A stretch of DNA of 61,352 bases from a virus: IMG/VR virus record IMGVR_UViG_3300009370_000027, positions 1 to 61,352 of that record, one strand, 5' to 3'. The notes below the pieces were generated by a model. The model did no database searches and was not told where the DNA came from. It worked only from the letters and a program-made list of their open reading frames with translations. Shown here piece after piece: positions 24,274-32,966 of the stretch. How positions within the stretch are numbered: the stretch's first letter is position 1; every line of letters starts with the position of its first letter. The translations under genes and the position numbers were made by a program.

Positions 24274-26868
24274 CTACCTCCTGCCGTCCGGTCGGATGTC
24301 AATCCGGGTATCTCCGAGCCTCCACTTCACTCCTGCTGCCGTAGACTCAAACCTCACCGCCGCCTGCCTGCCTCTTACGCGGACATCGTTCTGCTTGGTT
24401 GAGGAATCGATAGACGAAGTAGACGGAGAAGCCTCCTCATCATCATTGGGGAATTCCTTCTTCTTTATCTTGATATCCATTCCCGTCTCACCACCCGTTT
24501 CAAACTTAACGTCAGGTATGATTCGGTGAATGAAGGAAAAGTGATCCCCCTCGTCAATGTCGAAGTACGCCGATTCAACGAATGCAGTCATGGGGTCGTC
24601 CCCGTCGTTTTCTCCAACTTCCTGTTCGTATAGAACTGATGTATTCAGAGTGGCATTGCTTACGGATGCTGCGTGGGGACTCTGCCGCAACCCACAATCG
24701 CTCCACGAAGTACGCACCATGCTTCCTATAGTCCACAGGTTCTCTGCGTAGTTAAACGTTACATACCTATCGACTTCATCTGAATTCTCTGAGCAATAGA
24801 AGAACACAACCTCGTTGAATTCTGTATTGGGTGCCGCAAAGAAGAGTTCTTTCTGTAGGTAGTTCATATCCGAGTAGACGTAATTGAGAACCGAACACGG
24901 AAGAACCTCGATGCTTCCATTGTACCTGTAGAAATTTCTGTCCCCCATCCAGTAGATGGAATCCCCTGCTGTAGTTGCAGCCGTTCGGCTAACGATAGAA
25001 ATGTTTGTAGAGATCTCCGAGAACATAAAGTAAGGTATCTCGCTACCCATGTAATCCATTTTGTAAACCGCAGTGTCGGTCCAAAGTACGATCTCGCCTT
25101 TGGATTCCGCCGCTCCAATAATCTTCGATCCATTCCCAAGTTCTTGAAAATGAGTCTCCCCTGGGTTTGTTTTGTCTAGCGGATCCCAAGATCCCGGGTA
25201 ATGGATTGAAGACCAACGAACAAGCATGGGATCAAAGGACTGAAGACGATCTGAGCAACCAAACGCAATCAACATCCGTGCTGTAGGATAAACAATTACC
25301 TGCGTAACATTGTCTGGAGCATGGCTTTCCGGAAGAATCTCCGGACTAGCATCAGGCACTCGGGCCGAATACCCCCTGTCAATAATGGTCCCTATCGTTT
25401 TCAATGGAACTGCTTGCGACATCGGGACATTCGCATTTACATTGGCATCATCGCCGAGACCATCAGTATCTGTTGCTGGGTTTACGTAAGGAACTCCGTT
25501 AACAGCTTTCTCGGATACGTCCCAGTAATAGATCTGCTCCCTGCTGGGAGACAGGATTAGATCTTCACCAAAGTTATCTAACGACCAGATCCGAACTCCA
25601 ACTTCCGCTTCTTCAACATCGGAAGCGGAAGGGCCTTCGTCCCATTCCCCAGACGAGTAGAGTTCCCTACCCCAACCTGCGGAATAAACGTTGGTAGTAG
25701 TTCCTGCGTTGATGTCATGAAGCAGATAAGTGAGGGTTCCAAGCGATGAGATATTGTCTGGAAAATGAAATTCCACCTTGGAGACAGCCGCATCTTCCTC
25801 ATGGGTATCCGCAACGCTTCCAAGCTGACCTCTCTTTACGACCCCGAATTCATCTGCGCCGGGCACGGCGGCAATTTGAATGTACTCATCGTCAATCTTG
25901 ATGTAGTCGCCATTTGCAAATCCTGAGGTAGACGTGACGCTGATATCAGTCTCTGCCGAGTCGCCTCCGGTCAATGGCTCAGTTGTTACAGTTTCTACGG
26001 TGACAGTGGCAGCCTTGCCTATTTCTATTTCGTAATTATTTACATCGAGAACAGACGTGACCCTAAATCCAGTGGATACCAAGAGATCCGAATTTACAAG
26101 CCCACTTGAAGATATTGCCGCTCCCAACTTCAGGAATGTTACGTAATCCCCAACTAAGCACTTGTGATCTTCCTGCCTGATAAGAACTTTATTCGATGCA
26201 TTTGAAACACCAACGCATCCATTCGTTCCGCCTGACGCAGTTACCACACCAGTGGTCACTCTCGCAGGGGGGATGCGGGTAATCGTTGGTCCCTTGCTGG
26301 AGACGGAGTTGTAGCTGTGCGTCACAAGTGACGACTTAAAAAAGCCACGTATTACACTGAGTTCATCATAGTCGGAACCACCTGCTGCCCCGTCAGCATC
26401 AAGCTGAACGTACTCTCCAGGCCCTCCAGCATCCAAGGTTGCTCCAACGCCTGAAATTACATACGGAGATGAAATCCACGCAGCGTCTCCTTCTTTCCAT
26501 ACTGTTGGATCAGCAGACTTTGTAATTTGCACAGTCGTATCGCTGGTTGCATCGCCTATGCCTGTAGTCAATTCAGACGTTAGATAATCATACGAAGGCG
26601 TAATGTCGTAGTAGGTAGAGCCGTATTCAATGTATGCTTTTGACGTGGTTCCCAACGCTAGGTAATCGAACCGATCTAGCGTTGACCAGTTGTGCATTGA
26701 ACGGCACGCACCGTAGAATGTCGCCGTAGTCTTTAGACGCCATCCACCAATCTTCTCGGGCCTGCCCTTCCGGAATCGAACCTTGTCACAGTCGTACCAC
26801 CCGCCTTCGGCGGAGTAGTCCGTGCCCTCCCTGTTGATCCCCGGTTGAAACGCAAGCTTCCTAAGCAT
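24274..26868 (-). CDS. Large tail/neck structural protein, propeller-like
   Basis: I choose the ATG at 26868 (MLRKLAFQPGINREGTDY), which overlaps the preceding stop codon as TAATG; a longer frame to 26922 would run into the upstream gene. The product has 864 residues. The N-terminal block KLAFQPGINREGTDY...WYDCDKVRFRKGRPEKIGGW is a recurring feature of large tail or head-closure proteins of short-tailed phages. The remainder is beta-rich with repeated blade-like stretches (FDYLALGTTSKAYIEY, GEIVLWTDTAVYKMDY, SIYWMGDRNFYRYNG), which suggests a beta-propeller. Position between the fibre gene and small virion genes supports a tail hub or nozzle role. The fold is inferred from sequence style and is not proved. 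Confidence 0.68.
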   Translation of the reverse strand: MLRKLAFQPGINREGTDYSAEGGWYDCDKVRFRKGRPEKIGGWRLKTTATFYGACRSMHNWSTLDRFDYLALGTTSKAYIEYGSTYYDITPSYDYLTSELTTGIGDATSDTTVQITKSADPTVWKEGDAAWISSPYVISGVGATLDAGGPGEYVQLDADGAAGGSDYDELSVIRGFFKSSLVTHSYNSVSSKGPTITRIPPARVTTGVVTASGGTNGCVGVSNASNKVLIRQEDHKCLVGDYVTFLKLGAAISSSGLVNSDLLVSTGFRVTSVLDVNNYEIEIGKAATVTVETVTTEPLTGGDSAETDISVTSTSGFANGDYIKIDDEYIQIAAVPGADEFGVVKRGQLGSVADTHEEDAAVSKVEFHFPDNISSLGTLTYLLHDINAGTTTNVYSAGWGRELYSSGEWDEGPSASDVEEAEVGVRIWSLDNFGEDLILSPSREQIYYWDVSEKAVNGVPYVNPATDTDGLGDDANVNANVPMSQAVPLKTIGTIIDRGYSARVPDASPEILPESHAPDNVTQVIVYPTARMLIAFGCSDRLQSFDPMLVRWSSIHYPGSWDPLDKTNPGETHFQELGNGSKIIGAAESKGEIVLWTDTAVYKMDYMGSEIPYFMFSEISTNISIVSRTAATTAGDSIYWMGDRNFYRYNGSIEVLPCSVLNYVYSDMNYLQKELFFAAPNTEFNEVVFFYCSENSDEVDRYVTFNYAENLWTIGSMVRTSWSDCGLRQSPHAASVSNATLNTSVLYEQEVGENDGDDPMTAFVESAYFDIDEGDHFSFIHRIIPDVKFETGGETGMDIKIKKKEFPNDDEEASPSTSSIDSSTKQNDVRVRGRQAAVRFESTAAGVKWRLGDTRIDIRPDGRR

Positions 26869-28592
26869 TAACGCACCAACCACTCTTCGGTGACTGCGGA
26901 AACGTTCTTGATCTTCCTCCATGAAGGATGAGTCAACGCTCCCTTTCTGATATGAATTCTTCCGGTAAGCCCAATGACTGCCCAGTCCGGACGAGCCATT
27001 CGGGGGACATACTCTCGCCCTTCATCGTATTCTGGATTCAAGACCGGGGTGACGTTTTCATCGACTGAAGTTGTGACCGTTCTGCCAAAGTCATCCTTCA
27101 GGTATTTCTTGTCCCAACCCTTCCAAGCAGCATTTCCAATCACACAAGCCGTACCCGAGACAGTCCCGATCACATCATTTGGATCATCGCTGCTGGTAGC
27201 GGGCCTGACGCCGCCCTCTTCTGAGGTTTCATCAATGACTACGGTTAGGCCAATTCGATCTTCGCCTTCAGGGTTCCCATCGGACCACTCAAACATATCC
27301 GCGTAGTCCGCACCTCCAGGAGTAAAGGTTCCATCTGCCGAAACGTTTCCTTCTCCTGTAATCTGAAACTTCAGTTCCGCTGATGAGGCAGTATCCGAAT
27401 AACACTGAAGAAATTGAAATCCAGCAGACGCTGCATTGCTATTTTGTATCTTTACATGGGATCCAGAACCATTCTGTGAATTAAAATTCAACCTATTATT
27501 AGCAATGTCACCCCAAATGAACTGATAGGTCTGCTGGTCTGCGGTAGTTGCGTAAGCTTCGTTATCAATGACTAGAATGCTATCCGCACCCACATCATAG
27601 GATCCAGCAGAATCTCCCAAAAAGATGCATTTACTCCTATTGCTCGATTTTCCAGAACTATTCCCAATTCCTACATTTCTAATACCTGTCGTAACATCCT
27701 TGCCGGAGTGATATCCAATGTAAGTATTCAGGTTACCTGATGTAAGATTCGCGCCTGCTTGAACACCAAATCCAGAGTTGTAATTAGAATCAACGGTACC
27801 AGTTCCGATACCAGATATAGCATCAAGACCAACACCAACATTATAACTCCCGATTGATAGCTCTCCGGCTTGGTGTCCTAAGAATGTATTCCCACTCGTA
27901 GTCGATAATGTATTTCCACTTTGATACCCAACGCATACATTGCCGTCCCCAGTGGTAATGGCATAGCCAGACTTGTATCCATAAAGAACATTGTATGCCG
28001 CCCCACCTAACAGTGCATTTCCTGCAAGCTCTCCAATAACGCTATTGTTCGAACCCGTTGGATAAGCACCGTCAATTTTGATGGTGCCACCACCGGAAAC
28101 TTCCAGCTTTTCTCCAGAACCAATAGTTGCAGAACCTATTAGGTCCGCACTAACGATTGCCGTTGCAAATGAACTTAAAGCTAGGTAAACGCCGGTTCCA
28201 GTTCCGTAAATTACGGTCGAGTAGCCCGTACCCAGAGTTATCGAATCCCCACTTGAATAGGCAAACGTGAGATTTATCCCTGACGCATTTTCGACAAAGT
28301 AAATCTTAGACGCCCCGTCTGGACTGATAGTTACCGTCCCAGTTCCTGTCGGTGCGCTACCCGCTGCCTTGAATTTTATTAGGCAGTTCCATCCATCACC
28401 TGTATCGTCAGAAGGGATTGCGTCTGCTGTCGTATCCAAAACGTAATTAGGGCTTGCACCAGTAAGTTCTATTTCCTTATACCCAGAGACATAGGAATCA
28501 ATACGGTCCCAGTTTTTATTGGTCTGGGTTCCCCACGTACCTTCATGGGAGCCCGTATCCATTTTCAAAATATTCAGGTTGGTATAAGCCAT
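26868..28592 (-). CDS. Tail fibre with hexapeptide-like repeats and peptidase G2-type autoproteolytic C-terminus
   Basis: This 574-residue protein begins MAYTNLNILKMDTGSHEGTWG, a common phage fibre opening that attaches to the tail. Residues about 180-350 consist of repeats of the form N..iG..aG..lt.G (for example NVCVGYQSGNTLSTTSGNTFLG), typical of trimeric beta-helical fibres. The C-terminal 150 residues begin ADYADMFEWSDGNP (about 425) and contain WKGWDKKYL and WAVIGLTGRIHIRKG; this matches the intramolecular chaperone/peptidase G2 domain known from GA-1 and related appendages, which trimerises the fibre and then cuts itself off. The fibre probably recognises the host surface. Translation of the next gene is coupled by TAATG. 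Confidence 0.82.
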   Translation of the reverse strand: MAYTNLNILKMDTGSHEGTWGTQTNKNWDRIDSYVSGYKEIELTGASPNYVLDTTADAIPSDDTGDGWNCLIKFKAAGSAPTGTGTVTISPDGASKIYFVENASGINLTFAYSSGDSITLGTGYSTVIYGTGTGVYLALSSFATAIVSADLIGSATIGSGEKLEVSGGGTIKIDGAYPTGSNNSVIGELAGNALLGGAAYNVLYGYKSGYAITTGDGNVCVGYQSGNTLSTTSGNTFLGHQAGELSIGSYNVGVGLDAISGIGTGTVDSNYNSGFGVQAGANLTSGNLNTYIGYHSGKDVTTGIRNVGIGNSSGKSSNRSKCIFLGDSAGSYDVGADSILVIDNEAYATTADQQTYQFIWGDIANNRLNFNSQNGSGSHVKIQNSNAASAGFQFLQCYSDTASSAELKFQITGEGNVSADGTFTPGGADYADMFEWSDGNPEGEDRIGLTVVIDETSEEGGVRPATSSDDPNDVIGTVSGTACVIGNAAWKGWDKKYLKDDFGRTVTTSVDENVTPVLNPEYDEGREYVPRMARPDWAVIGLTGRIHIRKGALTHPSWRKIKNVSAVTEEWLVR

Positions 28593-28594
28593 TC

Positions 28595-29053
28595 CTATCG
28601 AATCCTTATGATCGCATCATCTGCGTCAGGGGTTGGAAACTTCACTGTGAATGTTCCTTCTGAAACCTGCCGAGCAAGTCCAAAATCTAAAACCGCTATC
28701 GACTTATCCGACTTAGCAACGTTATAGATAAGCGCACCACGAACCCGATTGTCAGTAGAACCGTCGTCAGTGAACGTAACGGGATTCCAATCGGTATTTG
28801 GAAAATCTATGTAGACAGTGGATCCACTCAAGACAATGCCTTGTGAAGCAATTACGTTTCCACCCTCAGTATAATTATCGCTCGTCACTTCACCCGTAGC
28901 CGTATATGCAGTAGTTGCCTGTGTAATGTCTGCGCTTGGTCTATACAAAGCAATCTTAATTGCATCTCCACCATCGGCGACAGTCTTTAGATTGTGAACC
29001 CCAGCGAGGATCTCCTGCTTAAAGGAATTGGTCATGCCTGCAATGACTGCCAC
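28595..29053 (-). CDS. Conserved small virion structural protein
   Basis: This 152-residue protein has beta-rich segments ordered KQEILAGVHNL, DAIKIALYRPSADITQATTAY, VYIDFPNTDWNPVTFTDDG, RGALIYNV and FTVKFPTPDADDAIIRIR. The pattern 'LaGvHnl...iALY...TtaYt.tGEv...GG' is one I associate with virion proteins next to adaptor genes in aquatic phages. It ends 2 bases before the fibre gene and its start overlaps the stop codon of the adaptor-like gene (1-base overlap). The role is probably tail or fibre attachment; this is inference. Confidence 0.65.
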   Translation of the reverse strand: MAVIAGMTNSFKQEILAGVHNLKTVADGGDAIKIALYRPSADITQATTAYTATGEVTSDNYTEGGNVIASQGIVLSGSTVYIDFPNTDWNPVTFTDDGSTDNRVRGALIYNVAKSDKSIAVLDFGLARQVSEGTFTVKFPTPDADDAIIRIR

Positions 29054-29946
29054 TAGGCTGCCCTCATTCCGCGATTGCGGTACGTAGTCCGGTAGTTCCC
29101 CTGCTCGACCATGACAAGGGTTTGCAGAGCTTCCTTGAACTTCGTGTCGTAGAGTTGCATGAGGTCTGCCTCGCCTTTCAGGAAGGTGTAAGCCTCCACT
29201 AGGCAGGCATAAAGAAGAACATTGCTGCCATGAGTGCTAAGCCAAGTCTCATTAGCAGGGTCCAACGCAGCTACTGTTACGAGAGATGCGGGCTCAAAGA
29301 AGTAAAGGATCTCATAGTCGAATGAACCACTAGAGAACGGGGCAAATGCAAAGGTTCCCCGATTGCTAGGAGTTGCGTCCTGCGCATCGTTGTAAAACGA
29401 ATAGTACTTGGGGGTTCCAGTAGATGTTTCAACAGGTGCGTACTCTGAAAGGAAGTTGTAGTCCTTCATCAAGAGGTAAGACCATGCTGTATCTGGCTGA
29501 CCGATAGTCAGTGCTGCCGATCCAACGTCAGCCGACGCGACTGGGGATATGGTAAAAGTACTTGAGCCCACAGTAGAAATAACCGTATCTGCGTCTATGC
29601 CCGATCCGCTTACCGTTGCACCAGCAATGATCCCAGTCATGCTTACTGGCGTTACAATGGGAGAACCCAATCCAATCTCAGCCATTACGGAAATCCTAGA
29701 TCTCACCTTGAAATAGATCGGGGCAAGCGGTGAGATTTCTCCATCTGTTACAAGAAATACAGATGGATCATTTTCAGTCAAAAGTCCAGACGTTGACCTC
29801 GTATTGTAGTTCGCGATCTGTACCGCATAGTTGATACGCTCTTCAGCTTGCTTGATGATGGCATCGATCTGAGTGGTGCTTCCCCAATTTGTATTCTGGG
29901 TGTACTCGTCAATCGCAGTCTTGAGCGTTGCTAGCGTGAATGACAT
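29053..29946 (-). CDS. Head-tail adaptor / tail tubular A-like protein with an inserted beta domain
   Basis: This 297-residue protein opens with helices (LKTAIDEYTQNT...IDAIIKQAEERINYAVQI) and ends with WLSTHGSNVLLYACLVEAYTFLKGEADLMQLYDTKFKEALQTL, the pattern of SU10/T7 gp11-type adaptor proteins that join portal and tail. Between residues about 90 and 150 there is an insertion (VTPVSMTGIIAGATVSGSG, then TFTISPVASADVGSAALTIG) that looks like a small beta-sandwich repeat found in fibres and other virion proteins; after it the usual YLLMKDYNFL resumes. The inserted domain may face outwards on the neck. The gene is coupled to the next by a 1-base overlap. Confidence 0.72.
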   Translation of the reverse strand: MSFTLATLKTAIDEYTQNTNWGSTTQIDAIIKQAEERINYAVQIANYNTRSTSGLLTENDPSVFLVTDGEISPLAPIYFKVRSRISVMAEIGLGSPIVTPVSMTGIIAGATVSGSGIDADTVISTVGSSTFTISPVASADVGSAALTIGQPDTAWSYLLMKDYNFLSEYAPVETSTGTPKYYSFYNDAQDATPSNRGTFAFAPFSSGSFDYEILYFFEPASLVTVAALDPANETWLSTHGSNVLLYACLVEAYTFLKGEADLMQLYDTKFKEALQTLVMVEQGNYRTTYRNRGMRAA

Positions 29947-29948
29947 TC

Positions 29949-30152
29949 TTATCCACCAATGGTGACGCGAAACTTCTGGGGTCGGGCTGCGCCGCTACCG
30001 CGAGCGGTAATGGTCTTGTCTTCAGGCTTCTTCTTGGAAACCTTCCCGCCCTTCTTGTATTCAACCTTATCTCCGGACTTCTCAGCCGCTGCCTTCGCGT
30101 CGGCCTTCCCCTTTTCCGTATAAGCGAAATGCTTATTTCCTACCTTAGGCAT
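29949..30152 (-). CDS. Small basic KGGKV protein
   Basis: This is a 67-residue, strongly basic protein: MPKVGNKHFAYTEKGKADA, then EYKKGGKVSKKK and RGSGAARPQKFRVTIGG. Small basic proteins of this kind are common in phage late regions and often carry the same [FY]xxGGxV element seen in five other proteins here. It lies 2 bases upstream of the adaptor-like gene start, in the same operon. DNA or capsid association is possible, but no function is known to me. Confidence 0.6.
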   Translation of the reverse strand: MPKVGNKHFAYTEKGKADAKAAAEKSGDKVEYKKGGKVSKKKPEDKTITARGSGAARPQKFRVTIGG

Positions 30153-30161
30153 ATCTTTCTC

Positions 30162-30473
30162 CTAGCTCACGCTTCCGTGAGCGATTCCTATTGATCCTCT
30201 GAGTTCCATTCCCCTAACGGGGTCAAACGCAGAAAGGCTACGGCTTTCTGCTGCACCCTGGTCAGGACGAGGATCTCTGACAGCCTGAGCATCTGTGATG
30301 GGAAATTTCCCAACAAGGTACTGAGGCTGATCGGGATCCCAGCAGACTGGGCATACTTTGATATTCGTTTGAAACTGATTGGTTGTCTCTTTTCTCAGTT
30401 CATGCAACGGGTACTGGAACCCGCAGCGGTCACAGTCTCCGATTGCCTTTTTTCCAACTGCATAAGGACTCAT
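30162..30473 (-). CDS. Zinc-ribbon protein of the neck gene cluster
   Basis: This 103-residue protein has a zinc ribbon near its N-terminus: Cys14 and Cys17 in CDRCGFQYPLHELRKE and a second pair in VCPVCWDPDQPQ about 25 residues later. A polar tail follows (DAQAVRDPRPDQGAAESRS) and then a short Gly-rich end. The 'CDRCGFqY.lheLRkE...VCp.CwD..hPQ' pattern recurs in many tailed phages beside adaptor genes. The start overlaps the preceding gene's stop by 4 bases. A structural or assembly role is likely; the protein is otherwise uncharacterised. Confidence 0.7.
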   Translation of the reverse strand: MSPYAVGKKAIGDCDRCGFQYPLHELRKETTNQFQTNIKVCPVCWDPDQPQYLVGKFPITDAQAVRDPRPDQGAAESRSLSAFDPVRGMELRGSIGIAHGSVS

Positions 30474-31168
30474 GTAAACGAGTACCCGCCCGGGTAGAAG
30501 CGGATCGGAGCCTTCTCTCGATCCTCGTCTGCCGCAAAGGCAAACTGCTCTTCGTAGGCTTGCTTCAGCAGTTGAATTCGGTCAGCAGCCTGAGGCCGCT
30601 TCAATGCAATGTTGTAGGCAAGTCCAGCAGTCAAGGCGGGCCAGAAGCGATCCGGCACATCAGCATCGTAAGTGCCGCCCGGTCCCGTGTCGTACATCCT
30701 GCGCATTCGGTAGTAGACAAGCTTGTACTTGCCGGATGCGTCGGGGACAGGCCAGAGAGTTGCCTTAACGTCTCCCTGGTTCCTTTCAATGTAGACCTGA
30801 ACAGGCTTCGCCTGCGTCAACTTATTGGGAACCCCACCGTAGGTGTCTCGCGATACGCGAGACAACTCGTAATCCATCTGGGTTGCTTCAACCCCTTCGT
30901 TCTCGCGGAGCAGCACCTCCATCACTGCAATCGTATTGGATGCAAGTGTGTAGGTGGCTGTACCTTCAGTGAGAAATCCGTAGTTCTGAAGATCTACTGT
31001 CCAGAGGTTGATCCCCCGGTTCTGCCACTCCAGCATCATAAGATCTAGAGATCGCCGTGCGGTACGGAGGTCGTATCCCGCCTCCATCTCTAATCCGGCT
31101 CGCTCAAAAGCTTCTTCTACGATCTCGCCAATATCAGGCAGGAAGTTATTAGTTGTGTTAACTGCCAT
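30470..31168 (-). CDS. Conserved neck/adaptor-type structural protein
   Basis: This 232-residue protein contains LDLMMLEWQNRGINLWTVDLQNY, TATYTLASNTIAVMEVLLREN, a WPVPDASGKYKLVYYRMRR strand pair, DVPDRFWPALTAGLAYNIALKRP and EEQFAFAADEDREKAPIRFYP. The order (helix with LEWqnrGiNLWt, a beta core, then helices with DvPdRf.pALtaGLAyniA) fits the conserved head-tail connector or tail tubular protein found next to the zinc-ribbon gene in aquatic phages. It overlaps both neighbours by 1 to 4 bases. I place it in the neck by context. Confidence 0.65.
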   Translation of the reverse strand: MAVNTTNNFLPDIGEIVEEAFERAGLEMEAGYDLRTARRSLDLMMLEWQNRGINLWTVDLQNYGFLTEGTATYTLASNTIAVMEVLLRENEGVEATQMDYELSRVSRDTYGGVPNKLTQAKPVQVYIERNQGDVKATLWPVPDASGKYKLVYYRMRRMYDTGPGGTYDADVPDRFWPALTAGLAYNIALKRPQAADRIQLLKQAYEEQFAFAADEDREKAPIRFYPGGYSFT

Positions 31169-31455
31169 TACCTGCTCTCCCTGATAGCCCTAAGAATCGT
31201 TTCGGTCGAAGCTTTCTGCTCAATCTGCAACTCCTTGATGTCTTCCTTTACCTCACCCAGAATATTCTTATTGTTCTCTACATCATTGGCAATGATTCCG
31301 TTGCTTATCCTAAGTATCGCAACATCATCTTCATGCGCTGACTTTGGGTGGGTAGGTTCACCCGCATGGGCGTAAAGCAAAAAAAACAGAGAGCCGATTG
31401 CGGTCGCCGCCATAGATATTACAGCCCAAAATGTCATCGTATTATTTCCATTCAT
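31168..31455 (-). CDS. Small membrane protein with coiled-coil tail
   Basis: This 95-residue protein has an N-terminal membrane segment (about 8-30, FWAVISMAATAIGSLFFLLY), a short linker, and a charged helix with heptads at the C-terminus (ILGEVKEDIKELQIEQKASTETIL). The start overlaps the previous stop as ATGA; the downstream ATG at 31437 (MTFWAVIS) is an alternative with GGAAAT before it. It is a mirror-image layout of the small coiled-coil/membrane protein at 43471-43695. Possibilities are a holin-associated protein (XhlA-like) or a tail-tip membrane protein. No firm assignment. Confidence 0.55.
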   Translation of the reverse strand: MNGNNTMTFWAVISMAATAIGSLFFLLYAHAGEPTHPKSAHEDDVAILRISNGIIANDVENNKNILGEVKEDIKELQIEQKASTETILRAIRESR

Positions 31456-31823
31456 GCGTAAAATAAATTCACAAAGTCAGCACAGCTTGGTGCAGTAGAA
31501 GGATGTGGCACCAATGTTGAGTAAATTCCATCTTTGAATAAGATTCCATTCTCGCCTAAGTCGATAACCGTATTCAACTGAATATTCAACGCAGAAGATG
31601 TAGCCGGTACAGTAATCTGGTAGGTAACCGTCCATCCAGTTGCAGCAACTCTTGGTTCATCCAAGAGGTAAACCGGGCTTGTAGCGTTTTCGGCACCAGA
31701 AGAAATGGCATTTGCTCTTGCCACTATCTTCAGTAATCGGACTCTTCCCGGCACAACTGCGTCGTAAGAAGTCACGGAAGTCGCATTGTAAAGCGTGGAT
31801 TTTACGTCAACTAGATTAATCAT
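31452..31823 (-). CDS. Tandem small virion protein, copy 6 of a related set
   Basis: This 123-residue beta-rich protein has a core RVRLLKIVARANA, a central DEPRVAATGWTVTYQITVP and a C-terminal LGENGILFKDGIYSTLV...FVNLFYA. The element 'G.GI.F.dGI......v.lfY' also ends its five upstream neighbours, which marks them as diverged duplicates. It overlaps the upstream gene by 4 bases (ATGA). These are probably decoration, fibre-base or receptor-contacting virion proteins; function not known. Confidence 0.62.
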   Translation of the reverse strand: MINLVDVKSTLYNATSVTSYDAVVPGRVRLLKIVARANAISSGAENATSPVYLLDEPRVAATGWTVTYQITVPATSSALNIQLNTVIDLGENGILFKDGIYSTLVPHPSTAPSCADFVNLFYA

Positions 31824-32230
31824 GTGTAAACAATCGTTAACGTATATCCCGGGATCTGCTGGTCGCGACCTCCGGATTCATCGGATGTCGTCCATAAATG
31901 AATCCCTGACGGGAAAACTATTCCCTTCCCAGGCATCTCCACTGAGTCAACGACGAGACCCTCCCCTGTTCCAAATAGATGCTCCAGCCTGGGAGCTTGA
32001 TGCTCAAAGAGAATCTCTCCGGCGGGAGTGGATGTAGCAAAATTCCCTTCTTCAGTTCTAAGCTGGAACGTTGGATTATTCCAAGCACCTACTTTCGTGC
32101 AGACCATAGTGAATGAACGCAATCTCCTTCTGCCGCCATCAACCAAAGTCTTTCTGGAATTCGCCTGAGTATCAGGATATCCAGCAGTAAACTGTGTGTA
32201 TGTAGAACTTGCCGGTACGAACTGCTTCAT
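31820..32230 (-). CDS. Tandem small virion protein, copy 5
   Basis: This protein has 136 residues: a polar N-terminus with NSRKTLVDGGRRRLRSFTMVCTKV, a middle WNNPTFQLRTEEGNFATS, then VDSVEMPGKGIVFPSGIHLWTTS and a final GYTLTIVYT. The C-terminal 'mPGkGIvFpsGIhl...ltIvYt' places it in the same family as its neighbours. The start codon overlaps the preceding stop as TAATG, so the series is translated as a coupled chain. Confidence 0.64.
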   Translation of the reverse strand: MKQFVPASSTYTQFTAGYPDTQANSRKTLVDGGRRRLRSFTMVCTKVGAWNNPTFQLRTEEGNFATSTPAGEILFEHQAPRLEHLFGTGEGLVVDSVEMPGKGIVFPSGIHLWTTSDESGGRDQQIPGYTLTIVYT

Positions 32231-32574
32231 TATGAAATAAACACTGTAATCATTGTCTCACGAATGAATTGCTGAAGATCTGAAGATATTTCAATCCCAT
32301 TTGGAGCATCGATATAACATTCTTCTCCAAGTAAATTAAAGTTGCATGGTCGCCATGCCCCAACACCAAAGGTAATCAGTGTATCCCCGCTTGGTCCGTC
32401 ATGAAAATGAAACAGCTTCTCGGTATTGGGGTAGACAAACGCAGTGGTTGAGATATGCGCACCCCTAAACCAACAAGGCCCAGTCCCCCCTGAAACAATC
32501 GGGTATCGAACGTCAGCAGACCTAGTGTTGTCTGGGCCGAAATACAACGCCCTTACGTCAGATGTAATACTCAT
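32230..32574 (-). CDS. Tandem small virion protein, copy 4 (most diverged)
   Basis: The ATG at 32574 (MSITSDVRALYFGPDNT) gives 114 residues, matching the size of the sister genes; a longer frame to 32670 would overlap the upstream gene by 79 bases. The core shows RSADVRYPIVSGG, HFHDGPSGDTLITFGVGAW and a final APNGIEISSDLQQF...TMITVFIS, a weak version of the family's C-terminal element. The Shine-Dalgarno is poor, and it starts 17 bases after the upstream stop, so re-initiation is likely. Confidence 0.56.
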   Translation of the reverse strand: MSITSDVRALYFGPDNTRSADVRYPIVSGGTGPCWFRGAHISTTAFVYPNTEKLFHFHDGPSGDTLITFGVGAWRPCNFNLLGEECYIDAPNGIEISSDLQQFIRETMITVFIS

Positions 32575-32591
32575 ATCGTCGCCAGTCACAC

Positions 32592-32963
32592 CTACTGATA
32601 GGTGATCGAAACTCCCTGTATTCCATCCGGGGGTAGGGTTGGGTTCGTATATGCATCGAACTTGACGCAAATTCCATTTGTGAAAACGATTCCATTACCT
32701 GGGACAGAAATTACAGTCGAACTTGTAGCGGAGAAATTATTTATAATTACGGTTAAAAGTAGTTCATCTGAATCGCTGTCTCCGTTAACAAACTTTGCCC
32801 TGGTAGACGTTAACGTGCTCATGGTAGTCGTTCTGTCTTGAAGAAACGTTGCACTGAAAAGCCTTGCCCTTTTACCGACAGGAACAAGCTGAACGGGGTC
32901 CATTGAGTCGGTCCCCGGAAATGCTCTTGCGCACACAACACCTGTGGGCTTCATCATTTCCAC
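32592..32963 (-). CDS. Tandem small virion protein, copy 3
   Basis: This is a protein of about 123 residues. The frame opens at a GTG (32963), with an ATG two codons later (32957); either may be used. Core: VPVGKRARLFSATFLQDRT, then ELLLTVIINNFSATSSTVISVPGNGIVFTNGICVKFDAY and GIQGVSITYQ. The C-terminal 'vPGNGIvFtnGI.V......gvsItYq' is the clearest example of the family element. It lies 3 bases after the upstream gene. Confidence 0.64.
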   Translation of the reverse strand: MEMMKPTGVVCARAFPGTDSMDPVQLVPVGKRARLFSATFLQDRTTTMSTLTSTRAKFVNGDSDSDELLLTVIINNFSATSSTVISVPGNGIVFTNGICVKFDAYTNPTLPPDGIQGVSITYQ

Positions 32964-32966
32964 TAC

